Part shown: positions 35,895 through 46,248 of the stretch, piece after piece
Numbering within the stretch: the first letter of the stretch is position 1
Layout: each line of letters starts with the position of its first letter
Assembly: GCF_002028455.1 (NCBI RefSeq)
Contig: NZ_MWUM01000004.1
Coordinates: 186,001-250,000, forward strand
Direction of reading: 5' to 3'
DNA from: Zoogloea sp. LCSB751
Lineage (GTDB): Bacteria; Pseudomonadota; Gammaproteobacteria; Burkholderiales; Rhodocyclaceae
Length of the DNA stretch: 64,000 nt
Position numbers and translations under genes: made by a program
Notes under the pieces: generated by a model
What the model was told of the DNA's origin: nothing
Databases searched by the model: none
What the model saw: the letters and a program-made list of their open reading frames with translations, nothing else

Positions 35895-36842
35895 ATGGCA
35901 ACACAACAGGCAACACCCACCGCCACCATGCAGGACAGCGAGGCGGCGATTCTTGAACTGGCGCGCAGCGAGCCCGAACTCGGGCAGGCCGCGGTCGCCC
36001 GGCGGCTGCAGGAACAGGGCTACCGCATCTCCCCATCGGGGGTCCGCTACATCTGGCAGAAGCACGATCTGGAAACCACGGTGAAGCGCCTCAATGCGCT
36101 GGCGGCCGATTCCACCGAGGGCATGGAGGCGCTGACCGACAGCCAGCGGGAATTGCTGGAGCGCAACTCGGTTACTGCCCGCCTGCTCCACCCCGGCGGC
36201 AATGGAGAAAAGAGCACGGACGAGCCGCTGGAGCGCAGCGAGCTCATCATCAACGCGGCGGCCGAGCTGTTCAGCACCGCCGGCTACGACCGCACTTCGA
36301 TCCGCGACATCGCCAGCCGCGTCGGCCTGCTGCCCGGTTCGATCTACCACCACTTCCCGTCGAAGGAAGAGCTCTACATCGCCGTCCATCGGGAAGGCTT
36401 CCGCCGCGTGCTGAAGCGCGCCAAGGCCGCCGGCGAAGGAATTTCAGATCCGTGGGAGCGCCTGCGCCGGGCCTGTGAAGTGCACGTACATGGCATGACA
36501 GAAGGCTCGCCGGTGGACCGCATCACCGGCACCAACCTGGCCCTGATCGGCAACGATGACATCCAGGCGCGCATCCAGCCCTTCCGCGACGAATACGAAG
36601 AAGTGTTCCGCGAGCTGATAGACGCGCTGCCGATGCGCCCCGACGTCGACCGCAAACTCTTCCGCCTGACCCTGCTCGGCAGCATGAACTGGGTTTACCT
36701 GTGGTTCCGCCCGGGGCAGCGTACGCCCGCCCAGATCGCCTCGGCCATGCTCGACATGATCCGCGACGGTGTGGCCCCGGTAGCACCGCAAGCCGGCACC
36801 CAAGGCCGCGGGCCGGGAATTACTCACGAAGGGCCGTTATAA
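35895..36842 (+). CDS. TetR family regulator with an additional N-terminal helix-turn-helix
   Basis: A 315-residue regulator. Residues about 14-60 form an HTH of the transposase-like/winged type (AAVARRLQEQGYRISPSGVR), separated by a linker from the standard TetR HTH at about 115-160 (IRDIASRVGLLPGSIYHHFP) and a TetR ligand domain. The ATG at 35895 is preceded by GGCAGGACAC. It diverges from the phenylpropanoid operon and is the likely repressor; its context recalls the CprR regulator of Aromatoleum phenylpropanoid genes, from memory. The double-HTH layout is unusual among TetR proteins. Confidence 0.85.
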   Translation: MATQQATPTATMQDSEAAILELARSEPELGQAAVARRLQEQGYRISPSGVRYIWQKHDLETTVKRLNALAADSTEGMEALTDSQRELLERNSVTARLLHPGGNGEKSTDEPLERSELIINAAAELFSTAGYDRTSIRDIASRVGLLPGSIYHHFPSKEELYIAVHREGFRRVLKRAKAAGEGISDPWERLRRACEVHVHGMTEGSPVDRITGTNLALIGNDDIQARIQPFRDEYEEVFRELIDALPMRPDVDRKLFRLTLLGSMNWVYLWFRPGQRTPAQIASAMLDMIRDGVAPVAPQAGTQGRGPGITHEGPL

Positions 36843-36970
36843 CTTAAGTCGTAGCGATAGAGCCTATTTATAATTCGGGGGCTCAATTACGTCGCTCCCG
36901 ACTCCGTGCCATCCGTCTGCTTCCGCTCCGTTTTCGACCCCGTGCCCGGCTCCGTTGCCCGGAGCGCTCC

Positions 36971-39553
36971 GTGCTGAAACTCCGCATGCCGCGCCTGCGC
37001 ACCAGGCGCTTGCCGATGCTGGCCTGGCTGACGCTCGTGTTGTCGTGCAGCGCCGTGGGGATCTACTGGTGGCGCGTCGACGCCTTCTACGAGCATCTGA
37101 ATACCGAAGCGCTGGCGCAGATCAACCTGCGGGCGGTGGAGCTCGCGGATGCCGTCGCCGCCCATACCGAAACCACCATCCGCAGCGTCGATCTGGCGCT
37201 GCGCCACGTCCGTGACGAATACGCCGCCGGGCGCGACATCGACGCGGTCGTCCGGACGATCCGCGAGAGTTTTCCCGCCGATGCGATCGTGCAGGTCGCG
37301 GTGATCGCGCCCGACGGTTATCTCAAGAAAACCAGCATCGGCACCTTCGAGCGGACCTACCTGGGCGACCGGGAACACTTCCGGGCTCATCTGGACACAC
37401 CCGACGACAGTCTGTTCATCAGCCATCCGGTGCTGGGGCGGACGTCGGGGGTATGGACGATCCAGTTCACCCGGCCGATCCGCCACAACGGGGAGTTTGC
37501 CGGCGTGATCGTGCTTTCCGTCGCGCCCCAGTACTTTGCCGACAGCCACCAGCAGATCGAACAGGGTGGCCGCAACGTGGTCTCCCTCTTCCGCACGGAC
37601 GGCAGCTACCTGGTGCGTACGCCCCGACTGCTCGATGCGATGGGCAAGCGCCTGCCCGCCGACCGCCCCTTCCTGCGTGCCGATGCGCCGTCCCAGGGAA
37701 GCTTCCGGGCCGCCGCCGCCTTCGACACGATTTCGCGCACCTACGCCTGGCGTCGCCTCAGCGGCTATCCGGTGGTGATCAATGTAGGCCTCGAGGAGAA
37801 TGTGCAGCTGGCACGTGTGAGCGCTGATCGCGAGCGCGCCTATTTCCGCACCGCCGTCGGCAGCGCGGTCGTGCTGCTGCTGGCTGGTGTGGTGTCACAA
37901 CTGCTCCGCCGCGCCGCCAGCCAGCAGGAAGCCCTGGTCGCCAGCGAGCAGCGCCATCGCTCCTTCTTCGAGAAGAACGTGTCGGTCAAGCTGGTCATCG
38001 ATCCGGAGGATGGCTGCATCGTCGATGCCAACCCCGCGGCGCTACGTTATTACGGCTATCCGCGCGAAACACTGCTGGGCCTGCGCATGAGCGATCTCAA
38101 CGGTCTGTCACCCGAGCAGGACCGCCTCGAAATGCACAAGGCCCTGCACGAGGAGCGCATGTTCTTCACCTTCCGTCATCGCCTGGCTAACGGCGACACG
38201 CGGGATGTGGAGGTGTATTCCGGACCGGTGGAAGTCGACGGTCGGACGATGCTGTATTCCATCGTCCACGACGTCACCGCCCGCCGCGAACTGGAACTGC
38301 GCCTGGCGGCCAGTGAAGATCTCCATCGCAACCTGTTCTTGACCGTCGCCGACGGCATCACGGTCATGGATCGGGATGGCAGCGTTGCAGCCTGGAACGA
38401 GGCAGCCCTGTCCATCCTCGGCGTGGACATCGACGGAATGCGCGCACGCAGCTATCTGATGTACCAGGTGGACGGCACGCAGCTGGCGCTCAGCGACTAT
38501 CCGTCTTCCCGGGCGGCCCGCGGCGAGTTTGTCGATCACCAGCTCTACGGCGTGCAACACCTCGATGGCCGGCGCGTGTGGATCAGCGTCAGCAGCCGTC
38601 CGCTGCGCGTCGGAGGGGCGATGGAAGGTGCCGCGGCGGTACTGTCGCTCTCCGACATCACCAAGCTGGTGGAGGCCGAGGAATCCCTGCGGGTGGCCGA
38701 ATCGGTCTTCGAGGTGGCCAGCGAAGGCATCATCGTCACCGATGCGGAGAATCGCATCATCGCCGTGAACCCCGCATTCTCCGTGCTCACCGGTTACGAA
38801 CACGACGAAGTGGTCGGCAGAAGACCGTCGGTGCTCGCATCCGGCATCCACGATGCAGGCTTCTACAACAGCATGTGGCAGCGCCTCGATCAGGACGGAC
38901 GCTGGGAGGGCGAGATCAGCAACCGGCGCAAGGACGGGCGTCTTTACATTTCGTGGTTGCGCATCAACGTGGTGCCGGAGCGACTCGGCCGCGGCAGGCG
39001 TTACGTGGGGCTGTTCAGCGATATCACCGACCGCAAGCGTGAGGCCGATGCGGTCTGGCGCCAGGCCAACTTCGACGCCCTCACCGGCCTGGCCAACCGC
39101 AAGCTCCTCGAAGACCGCCTCCAGCAGGCCATTGCCCGCGCCCATCGCAACCATACCTCGGTGGCGGTCCTGTTCATCGACCTGGACCGCTTCAAGCCGA
39201 TCAACGACAAGTACGGCCATGCCGCCGGCGATGAGCTGCTGCGCCAGGTGGCCCGCCGCCTCGAGAACTGCCTGCGCGACGAAGACACCGTGGCCCGCCT
39301 TGGCGGGGACGAGTTCATCGCCGTATTGCCCGACCTGCAGATCGCCGATTTTCCGAATCGGGTGGCCGAGAAGATCGTCTCGGTACTGAGCGAACCCCAC
39401 CGCCTGGGCGCCCATATCGTCGATGTATCCTGCAGCGTCGGGGTCAGCCTCTTCCCCGCCGACGGTGACAACCCGGGCAAACTGATCGCCGCTGCCGATG
39501 CCGCCATGTATGGCGCCAAGCAAGCCGGACGCGGCACCTGGCAGCGGGTCTAG
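36971..39553 (+). CDS. Membrane diguanylate cyclase: dCache-PAS-PAS-PAS-GGDEF
   Basis: An 860-residue sensor. TM1 is at about 17-35, a periplasmic double-Cache domain at about 40-285, TM2 at about 297-316, then three PAS domains (about 330-440, 450-570 and 580-695). The GGDEF domain has an intact active site GGDEF at 778-782 and an I-site RDED at 769-772, so it should make cyclic-di-GMP and be feedback-inhibited. No EAL domain follows. It converges with the histidine kinase gene downstream. The signal is unknown. Confidence 0.93.
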   Translation: MLKLRMPRLRTRRLPMLAWLTLVLSCSAVGIYWWRVDAFYEHLNTEALAQINLRAVELADAVAAHTETTIRSVDLALRHVRDEYAAGRDIDAVVRTIRESFPADAIVQVAVIAPDGYLKKTSIGTFERTYLGDREHFRAHLDTPDDSLFISHPVLGRTSGVWTIQFTRPIRHNGEFAGVIVLSVAPQYFADSHQQIEQGGRNVVSLFRTDGSYLVRTPRLLDAMGKRLPADRPFLRADAPSQGSFRAAAAFDTISRTYAWRRLSGYPVVINVGLEENVQLARVSADRERAYFRTAVGSAVVLLLAGVVSQLLRRAASQQEALVASEQRHRSFFEKNVSVKLVIDPEDGCIVDANPAALRYYGYPRETLLGLRMSDLNGLSPEQDRLEMHKALHEERMFFTFRHRLANGDTRDVEVYSGPVEVDGRTMLYSIVHDVTARRELELRLAASEDLHRNLFLTVADGITVMDRDGSVAAWNEAALSILGVDIDGMRARSYLMYQVDGTQLALSDYPSSRAARGEFVDHQLYGVQHLDGRRVWISVSSRPLRVGGAMEGAAAVLSLSDITKLVEAEESLRVAESVFEVASEGIIVTDAENRIIAVNPAFSVLTGYEHDEVVGRRPSVLASGIHDAGFYNSMWQRLDQDGRWEGEISNRRKDGRLYISWLRINVVPERLGRGRRYVGLFSDITDRKREADAVWRQANFDALTGLANRKLLEDRLQQAIARAHRNHTSVAVLFIDLDRFKPINDKYGHAAGDELLRQVARRLENCLRDEDTVARLGGDEFIAVLPDLQIADFPNRVAEKIVSVLSEPHRLGAHIVDVSCSVGVSLFPADGDNPGKLIAAADAAMYGAKQAGRGTWQRV

Positions 39554-39581
39554 GCCCGCATCCTTCCCTGTCCGGCAGCGC

Positions 39582-40730
39582 TCAACGAGCGACGGTCGTC
39601 CGGCTCGCCGGCAGCACGACGGTAAAGGTGGAGCCACAGCCCGGCGTGCTGTCGACCTCGATACGCCCGCCGTGACGCTCGACGATGCCGTAGCACAGGG
39701 ACAGACCCAGTCCGGTCCCCTTGCCCACCGGCTTGGTCGTGAAGAAAGGATCGAAGATGCGGGCCAGGTTCTCGGCAGCGATGCCGGCACCGGTATCGCT
39801 AACGGCGATCCGCACCGTGTCCCCCTCCGCACGGGTCCGGATGGTGATCGTGCCATGCGTCTCGATGGCCTGAGCCGCATTGACCAGCAGATTCATGAAG
39901 ACCTGATTGAGTTGGGACGGTAGGCACTCCACCAGTGGCAGCTCGCCATAGTCGCGTACCACATCGGCCTTGTACTTGATCTCGTTGCGCACCACGTTGA
40001 GGGTGCTGTCGATGCAACTGTGGAGATTGGCCCACTCCCAGACGTTTTCCCCGACCCGCGAGAAATCGCGCAGATCCTGCACGATCACGCGGACCCGTTC
40101 CGTGCCCTCCAGCGACTCCTCGATCAGCGGCGCCATGTCAGTCCGCAGAAAATCGATGTCCGCCGCGCGCCTGGCCTGCTGCACCCGGACCGCCATCTCC
40201 GGGTCGGCCTGCAGGCGCGCGTCGCAGGATTCATAGACGGCCAGCAGCTCCAGCAGCTTCGCCGCGTAATCCTTCAGGGTGCCGAGGTTGGAATTGACGA
40301 AGCAGATCGGATTGTTGATCTCGTGGGCCACGCCCGCTGCCAGCTGGCCGATGGAGGCCAGCTTTTCCGACTGCAACAACTGGCAATGGGCATCCTCGAG
40401 CTTGCGGATCAGTATCTTCTGCTCCTCCTTCTCGCCCTCGAGCGCCGCCTGTGTCAGCTTGTGCTCGTCGATCTCCCGCTCCATCCGTGCCTTGGCCTGC
40501 TGCAGTTCCCGGTTCATCGCCTCGTTCTTGCGCAGCGCTATCTCCAGTTCCTGGGTCCGCCGGCGGACCTGTTGCTCGAGCAGCAAGGTGTTCTGGAACA
40601 TGCCGAAGCTGCTGGTCTGCGAGTTCATCGACTGCTCGGCACGCTTGATCAAGGCAGCCACCACCTTGTTCAGGCGCACGATCTCCGCCTGCAGGGCTTC
40701 CTCGCCCTGGCATTCCCGATGCTCAGCCAT
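39582..40730 (-). CDS. Histidine kinase with coiled-coil N terminus, coupled to a FIST gene
   Basis: A 382-residue soluble kinase. Residues about 45-125 form a long coiled coil. The H-box is GVAHEINNP with His136. The ATPase domain follows with NLLVNAAQA (N-box), DTGAGI, FDPFFTTK and GTGLGLSL (G-boxes). There is no PAS, membrane span or receiver. The ATG at 40730 overlaps the FIST stop by 8 bp, implying translational coupling; the frame continues upstream without a ribosome site. Known FIST/NosP proteins work with a partner kinase, and this pair looks alike. Confidence 0.9.
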   Translation of the reverse strand: MAEHRECQGEEALQAEIVRLNKVVAALIKRAEQSMNSQTSSFGMFQNTLLLEQQVRRRTQELEIALRKNEAMNRELQQAKARMEREIDEHKLTQAALEGEKEEQKILIRKLEDAHCQLLQSEKLASIGQLAAGVAHEINNPICFVNSNLGTLKDYAAKLLELLAVYESCDARLQADPEMAVRVQQARRAADIDFLRTDMAPLIEESLEGTERVRVIVQDLRDFSRVGENVWEWANLHSCIDSTLNVVRNEIKYKADVVRDYGELPLVECLPSQLNQVFMNLLVNAAQAIETHGTITIRTRAEGDTVRIAVSDTGAGIAAENLARIFDPFFTTKPVGKGTGLGLSLCYGIVERHGGRIEVDSTPGCGSTFTVVLPASRTTVAR

Positions 40731-41874
40731 GGCCGCGCTCCCGACATTCACCGATTGCCAGCCCGGTCAGGGTCTGATTCACATGCACGCCCCAGAACTG
40801 TTCGCCATAGGTGCAGAAACCGACGAAATGCTCTCGCCGGTAAGCCTCGTCCACCGCGGCCTTGAGCCCCCGCTGCACCATCTCCAGGTTGCGCAGAACG
40901 CAATCGAAGCCCAGCACCAGCTGCGGCTCGCCCAGTGCATCGTGAATGCCCTGACAAGTCTCCCGCAGGTTGGCCAGCAGATCGGTACTGCGCGCCACGC
41001 GAAAAACCAGACCCTCTTCGACGGCACAGTAGAAGGTCAGACTGCCGTCCTGATTGACACTGCGGATCGCGCGCACGTAGTCCGAGCCATTGATGACCAC
41101 CACCACCGGCGCCGCGGCGAAGGCATCGGGGCGCAGATCCTCGACGCTGACGCCGGCGATCCGGGCGTACTCGCCGGCGGCCGGCAAACCGTTGATCTCC
41201 GTCACGACCCGCCGGCCCGCATCGGCCGCAGTCACTACCAGGCGTTCGTCCAGGCATTCGAAATGCTGGGTCTTGAAGACATGCACCGGACAGTCGGTGT
41301 GGGCCACCAACAGCACCGCAGCGTCCTCATGGAACACACCATCGAAATAGACCTGGGTCCTGGTAAAGCACAGATCGTCGCCGGCCGATCCGCCCACCAG
41401 CGGCAGATTGCCGATACCGTCCTGGAAAGCCCGCGCAACCAGCTCTTCGCGGACCGACAGACCATCCACCAGCATCAGCGCGAAGCCGTTGCGCCGGGCC
41501 CCGTCACGGGCCTCCAGGGTGTCGTACAAGGAATAGGCGAAGCGTCGCCCGGCATCCAGATCGAAATCGGCAAGTCCGGTCAGCAAGGCCGCCAGCGCGG
41601 TGAAGTGCTTGCCCGGGAAGCTCGCCCCGGCGAGGCTCCTGTCCCGGTAACCGGCCGGACCGATCTCCCCGGCGGTCGTACAGCCCACCACCGTGACGCC
41701 GTGGAAGCAGGCCCGCATTTCTGCCGCCAGCGCTTCCAGGTCATAGTGGCTCGAGCAGAAGAACAGCACGAACGACATGTCCGGCTGCACGACCCCCGCG
41801 TGGAACTCACGCACGGCCTCGGCGGCATCGACGGCACAGGAGTGGGCGGAACGACAGACTTGAACGGCATCCAT
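40723..41874 (-). CDS. FIST domain sensor protein, NosP-like
   Basis: A 383-residue cytosolic protein made of FIST N (about 30-220, e.g. VTVVGCTTAGEIGP and LPLVGGSAGDDL) and FIST C (about 230-370, ending GVHVNQTLTGLAIG). The GCTTAGEI and GGSAGDD loops are FIST hallmarks. Related NosP proteins bind heme and sense nitric oxide, controlling a partner kinase; that ligand here is inference. Length is close to Pseudomonas NosP. The following histidine kinase is translationally coupled. Confidence 0.88.
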   Translation of the reverse strand: MDAVQVCRSAHSCAVDAAEAVREFHAGVVQPDMSFVLFFCSSHYDLEALAAEMRACFHGVTVVGCTTAGEIGPAGYRDRSLAGASFPGKHFTALAALLTGLADFDLDAGRRFAYSLYDTLEARDGARRNGFALMLVDGLSVREELVARAFQDGIGNLPLVGGSAGDDLCFTRTQVYFDGVFHEDAAVLLVAHTDCPVHVFKTQHFECLDERLVVTAADAGRRVVTEINGLPAAGEYARIAGVSVEDLRPDAFAAAPVVVVINGSDYVRAIRSVNQDGSLTFYCAVEEGLVFRVARSTDLLANLRETCQGIHDALGEPQLVLGFDCVLRNLEMVQRGLKAAVDEAYRREHFVGFCTYGEQFWGVHVNQTLTGLAIGECRERGHG

Positions 41875-42044
41875 AGACGGCTTCTCTCGACAGCAAGGGC
41901 CCCGATGCGCCTCGCCGCAGCACTCTGCCGGAAGCCCGCGGGATTGGGAAGGGCGTATTACTCGCTGGTTTCCGACAGTCGCGAAGCCATGTGCTGGGTG
42001 ATAATCAGCTTCCCCGGCCAAATGCCCGGTACTCGACACCCGCC

Positions 42045-42926
42045 ATGATCGCCCGCAAGTATCTCTATCTCATCGCACTGGCCCGGGAGAAGCACTTTGG
42101 CCGCGCAGCCGAAGCCTGCCACGTTTCCGCCTCAACCCTGTCGGCCGCCATCCGTGACATCGAGAATGAGCTGGGCGTCACCATCGTCGAGCGCGGCCAG
42201 CAGTTTTCCGGTCTGACCGTGGAGGGCGAGCGAGTGCTCGAATGCGCGCGCCAGATGGCTGCCAGGACTGAAGGACTGCACCAGGAGCTGGCACAACTGC
42301 AGGATGGCCTGTGCGGCCGCCTACGGCTTGGCGTCATACCCACCGCGCTCACCGCCGTTGCCACCCTTACAGCCCCCTTCGCGCGCCGCCATCCGCACGT
42401 GGACATCGAAGTCCTGTCGATGAGCACCCAGCAAATCCTCGCCGGCCTGCGCAGCTTTGAGCTGCATGGCGGCATCACCTATCTGGAGACGGCGACCAGC
42501 GACCTGTCGGCCACGCCCCTGTGGCGCGAGAACCACGTTCTAATCACCCCTGCGGGCGGCCCCTTCGAGCGCCGGGAATGGGTGACCTGGCAAGAAGCGG
42601 CAGAGCTTCCCCTGTGCCTGCTGCCTCCCAACATGCACAACCGCCAGACCATCGACAGCGTATTTGCCACCATCGGCCACAAGCCGCAGCCGACGCTCGA
42701 AACGGACTCCATCGTCAGCATCCTGGCCCACGTGGGGGCTGGCCACTGGTCGAGCATCGTTCCGCGCGCCGTGCTGGACCTGATCGGCGTCCCCAACGGC
42801 ATTCGCGCTTACGACCTGCGCGAGCCGGTCGTGGAATGGGCCACCGGCCTCCTCCTGCTCAACCGCCCACAGCGCTCACCGATGGCAGACGCCCTGCAGG
42901 CCGAAGCGCTTCGCCTGGAACACTGA
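42045..42926 (+). CDS. LysR family transcriptional regulator
   Basis: A 293-residue regulator with an N-terminal winged helix (HFGRAAEACHVSASTLSAAI then RDIENELGVTIVERG) and a periplasmic-binding-like effector domain. It diverges from the FIST/kinase operon across 170 bp and converges on acnB. The subgroup (MIARKYLYLIALAREKHFG start) was not assigned to a known regulon. Confidence 0.87.
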   Translation: MIARKYLYLIALAREKHFGRAAEACHVSASTLSAAIRDIENELGVTIVERGQQFSGLTVEGERVLECARQMAARTEGLHQELAQLQDGLCGRLRLGVIPTALTAVATLTAPFARRHPHVDIEVLSMSTQQILAGLRSFELHGGITYLETATSDLSATPLWRENHVLITPAGGPFERREWVTWQEAAELPLCLLPPNMHNRQTIDSVFATIGHKPQPTLETDSIVSILAHVGAGHWSSIVPRAVLDLIGVPNGIRAYDLREPVVEWATGLLLLNRPQRSPMADALQAEALRLEH

Positions 42927-42947
42927 GCACCGACGGCGCAGCGCCAA

Positions 42948-42992
42948 CCAAAAAACACGAAGCCCCTGCCGGTTTCCCGGACAGGGGCTTCG
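42948..42992 (-). terminator. Terminator of acnB
   Basis: A perfect 11-bp stem, CGAAGCCCCTG (42958-42968) and CAGGGGCTTCG (42982-42992), is followed on the minus strand by a T run (A run at 42949-42955 on the plus strand). It lies between the convergent LysR gene and acnB and may stop both. Confidence 0.85.
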
Positions 42993-43032
42993 TCATCGAC
43001 AGCCGGGCCAGGCCCGGCATATCGAGAAGGTC

Positions 43033-45642
43033 TTACACCTCGACGGTATCGGCAACTTCAACGAAGGCCGGAATCTGGTCGAAGTTCATGTAGCGGTACA
43101 CATCGGCCGCCTTGGCGTTAACCGCCTGAACCTTTTCCTGGTATTCGGCGACGGTCGGCAGGCGGCCCAGCAGGGCAGCGATGGCGGACAGTTCGGCCGA
43201 AGCCAGGTACACGCGGGTGTCGATACCCAGGCGGTTCGGGAAGTTACGGGTCGAGGTGGACACCGCGGTGGAACCCTTGCGGATCTGCGCCTGGTTGCCC
43301 ATGCACAGCGAGCAGCCCGGCATTTCCATGCGGGCGCCGGCCTTGCCGAGGACGCTGTAGTAGCCTTCTTCGGTCAGGATCAGCGCGTCCATCTTGGTCG
43401 GCGGAGCGATCCACAGACGGGTCGGGATGTCGGACTTGCCGTCCAGCACCTTGCCCGCAGCGCGGAAGTGGCCGATGTTGGTCATGCAGGAACCGATGAA
43501 CACTTCGTCGATCTTGTCGCCGGCGACTTCGGACAGCACCTTGACGTCGTCCGGGTCGTTCGGGCAGGCCAGGATCGGCTCGGTCACGTCGGCCAGGTCG
43601 ATCTCGATCACGGCGGCGTACTGGGCGGCGGCGTCGGCCTTCAGCAGGGTGCCGTTGGCGATCCACTCTTCCATGGCCTTGATGCGGCGCTTCAGGGTGC
43701 GGGCATCTTCGTAGCCTTCCGCGATCATCCACTTCATCAGGGTGATGTTGGAACGCATGTACTCGACGATCGGCTCCTTGTTCAGGGCCACGGCGCAGGC
43801 AGCGGCAGAACGCTCGGCAGCGGCGTCGGACAGCTCGAAGGCCTGTTCGACCTTCAGATCCGGCAGGCCTTCGATTTCGAGGATGCGGCCGGAGAAGATG
43901 TTCTTCTTGCCCTTCTTCTCGACGGTCAGCAGGCCGGCCTTGATGGCGTACAGCGGGATCGCATTGACCAGATCGCGCAGGGTGATGCCGCGGGCGGTGG
44001 CGTCGGCCATCGTGCCCTTGAAGCGCACCAGCACGGATTCCGGCATGTCCAGCGGCATCACGCCGGTGGCAGCGGCAAAGGCAACCAGGCCGGAACCGGC
44101 CGGGAAGGAAATGCCGATCGGGAAGCGGGTGTGGGAGTCGCCACCGGTGCCGACGGTATCCGGCAGCAGCAGGCGGTTCAGCCAGGAGTGGATCACGCCG
44201 TCGCCCGGACGCAGCGCAACGCCGCCACGGGTGGAGATGAAGGACGGCAGCTCGCGGTGCATCTTGACGTCCACCAGCTTCGGGTAGGCGGCGGTGTGGC
44301 AGAAGGACTGCATCACCAGGTCGGCGGAGAAGCCGAGGCAGGCCAGATCCTTCAGTTCGTCGCGGGTCATCGGGCCAGTGGTGTCCTGGGAGCCGACGGT
44401 GGTCATCTTCGGTTCGCAGTAGGTGCCCGGCAGGATGCCCTTGCCTTCCGGCAGGCCACAGGCACGGCCGACCATCTTCTGGGCCAGGGAGTAACCGGTG
44501 CCGGCATCGGCCGGGTTCTGCGGCAGGCGGAACAGGGTGGACGGCGGCAGGCCCAGGGCTTCGCGAGCCTTGGTGGTCAGGCCACGACCGATGATCAGCG
44601 GGATACGGCCGCCAGCACGGACTTCGTCGAGGATGACCAGGGTCTTGAGCTGGGACTCGGCGATCACGGCGCCGTTCTTGAGCGCGGTGACCTTGCCGGT
44701 GGCGTCGTCAACCTTCAGCTCGATCTCGTCGCCCATGTCCATCTGACCGGCGTCGATTTCGATCGGCAGTGCGCCGGCATCTTCCATCGTGTTGAAGAAG
44801 ATCGGGGCGATCTTGGAGCCCAGGCAGACGCCGCCGAAACGCTTGTTCGGAACGTAGGGGATGTCTTCGCCGGTGAACCACAGCACGGAGTTGGTGGCGG
44901 ACTTGCGGGAAGAACCGGTACCGACCACGTCACCGACGTAGGCGATCAGGTTGCCCTTGGCGGCCAGGCCTTCGAGCTGCTTCAGCGGGCCGCGGGAGCC
45001 CGGCTCGTCGGCTTCGATGCCCGGACGCGGGTTTTTCAGCATGGCCAGCGCGTGCAGCGGGATGTCGGGACGGGACCAGGCATCCGGAGCGGGCGACAGG
45101 TCGTCGGTGTTGGTTTCGCCGGTGACCTTGAAGACGGTCAGCTTCTGGCTGGCGGGAACAGCGGGACGGGAGGTGAACCACTCGGCGTCGGCCCAGGACT
45201 GGATCACGGCCTTGGCGTTGGCGTTGCCCTTGTCGGCGAGTTCCTTGACGTCATGGAAGAAGTCGAAGACCAGCAGGGTCTTCTTGAGGCCTTCGGCAGC
45301 CACGGCGCCCACTTCGGCATCGCCCAGCAGATCGATCAGGGGCTTGACGTTATAGCCGCCCAGCATGGTACCCAGCAGCTCGGTGGCCTTGGCGCGGGAC
45401 ACGAGGCCAACGGACAGCTCGCCCTTGGCAACCTTGGCCAGGAATTCGGCCTTCACCTTGGCGGCGTCGTCCACGCCGGCGGGAATACGGTAGGTCAGCA
45501 GTTCCACCAGGAAAGCTTCTTCGCCGGCCGGCGGGTTCTGCAGCAGCTCGACCAGAGCTTGGGTTTGCTGCTTCGACAGGGGCAGCGGCGGGATACCGAG
45601 GGCAGCGCGCTCGGCAACATGCTGACGATAGGCTTCAAGCAT
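43033..45642 (-). CDS. acnB: Bifunctional aconitate hydratase B / 2-methylisocitrate dehydratase
   Basis: An 869-residue AcnB. The HEAT-like N-terminal domain begins [20 protein letters not shown], followed by the swivel domain ([20 protein letters not shown]) and the catalytic domains. The three [4Fe-4S] ligand segments are seen in [31 protein letters not shown] and CSLCMGNQA. It interconverts citrate and isocitrate in the TCA cycle. A 212-bp upstream gap contains the promoter region. It is a single-gene unit. Confidence 0.97.
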   Translation of the reverse strand: MLEAYRQHVAERAALGIPPLPLSKQQTQALVELLQNPPAGEEAFLVELLTYRIPAGVDDAAKVKAEFLAKVAKGELSVGLVSRAKATELLGTMLGGYNVKPLIDLLGDAEVGAVAAEGLKKTLLVFDFFHDVKELADKGNANAKAVIQSWADAEWFTSRPAVPASQKLTVFKVTGETNTDDLSPAPDAWSRPDIPLHALAMLKNPRPGIEADEPGSRGPLKQLEGLAAKGNLIAYVGDVVGTGSSRKSATNSVLWFTGEDIPYVPNKRFGGVCLGSKIAPIFFNTMEDAGALPIEIDAGQMDMGDEIELKVDDATGKVTALKNGAVIAESQLKTLVILDEVRAGGRIPLIIGRGLTTKAREALGLPPSTLFRLPQNPADAGTGYSLAQKMVGRACGLPEGKGILPGTYCEPKMTTVGSQDTTGPMTRDELKDLACLGFSADLVMQSFCHTAAYPKLVDVKMHRELPSFISTRGGVALRPGDGVIHSWLNRLLLPDTVGTGGDSHTRFPIGISFPAGSGLVAFAAATGVMPLDMPESVLVRFKGTMADATARGITLRDLVNAIPLYAIKAGLLTVEKKGKKNIFSGRILEIEGLPDLKVEQAFELSDAAAERSAAACAVALNKEPIVEYMRSNITLMKWMIAEGYEDARTLKRRIKAMEEWIANGTLLKADAAAQYAAVIEIDLADVTEPILACPNDPDDVKVLSEVAGDKIDEVFIGSCMTNIGHFRAAGKVLDGKSDIPTRLWIAPPTKMDALILTEEGYYSVLGKAGARMEMPGCSLCMGNQAQIRKGSTAVSTSTRNFPNRLGIDTRVYLASAELSAIAALLGRLPTVAEYQEKVQAVNAKAADVYRYMNFDQIPAFVEVADTVEV

Positions 45643-45765
45643 GGATACATCCTTCCTAGACGGTGGTTACGTGACTGTGGTGCTGATGCGCGCGACCGGA
45701 CGATGCAGACCCGGGGCGCCTCTCCCTAACCGACTGGCACCATTGTTATGAATGACCAGGGCCAA

Positions 45766-45792
45766 GTCTTATATATATTATATTTTATTTCT
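45766..45792 (-). promoter_or_regulatory. AT-rich core promoter region upstream of acnB
   Basis: A run of alternating A/T at 45769-45790 contains TATAAT on the minus strand (45777-45782), about 135 bp before acnB. No good -35 is seen at the matching distance, so the hexamer is a candidate rather than a firm assignment. Confidence 0.4.
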
Positions 45793-45854
45793 CTCAGGAT
45801 TGTGCGCCTGCACCAATCCAATTTTGCAGGCCGATTGCACTTCCCCCGCCGCCA

Positions 45855-46241
45855 TCACCTGTTGAAACAGGCGGCCAGTGCATCCTCGACAGCCTTGAAG
45901 GTGATCGGCTTGATCAGCAGCTCGTCGAAGCCGGCGTTCAACAGACGCTGCTTTTCATCGGGCAGCGCATGGGCAGTATAGGCAATGACCGGAAGACCGC
46001 TGAAACGTGGGTCGGCCCGCAGCACGGCCAGCACCTCCTCGCCGGACATGCCGGGCATGCTGATGTCGAGCAGGACGATGTCGAAGGCGCCTGCCGCGAG
46101 CTTGGCGAGGGCTGCCGGACCGTCCTCCGCCTCCTGGGCCTGCAGCCCCAGGCGGCCGAGGAAGGCGACCGCGAGGCGCCGGTTGATGGCGTTGTCGTCG
46201 ACAACGAGGACTTTTTTTTGCTCGGGAGACAGCTCACTCAT
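45855..46241 (-). CDS. Single-domain response regulator
   Basis: A 128-residue receiver-only protein: acidic pocket VVDDN (Asp15, Asp16), phosphoacceptor Asp59 in LLDISMPG, Thr/Ser in AYTAHA and Lys in LLIKPI. There is no output domain. It starts 7 bp after the large histidine kinase gene and is surely its partner; it probably works by protein contact or in a phosphorelay. Confidence 0.93.
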   Translation of the reverse strand: MSELSPEQKKVLVVDDNAINRRLAVAFLGRLGLQAQEAEDGPAALAKLAAGAFDIVLLDISMPGMSGEEVLAVLRADPRFSGLPVIAYTAHALPDEKQRLLNAGFDELLIKPITFKAVEDALAACFNR

Positions 46242-46248
46242 GGATGAA

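Noticed and set aside
43468..45729. Long plus-strand open frame opposite acnB
   Set aside because: acnB on the minus strand has clear domains and cluster ligands; the antisense reading has none.
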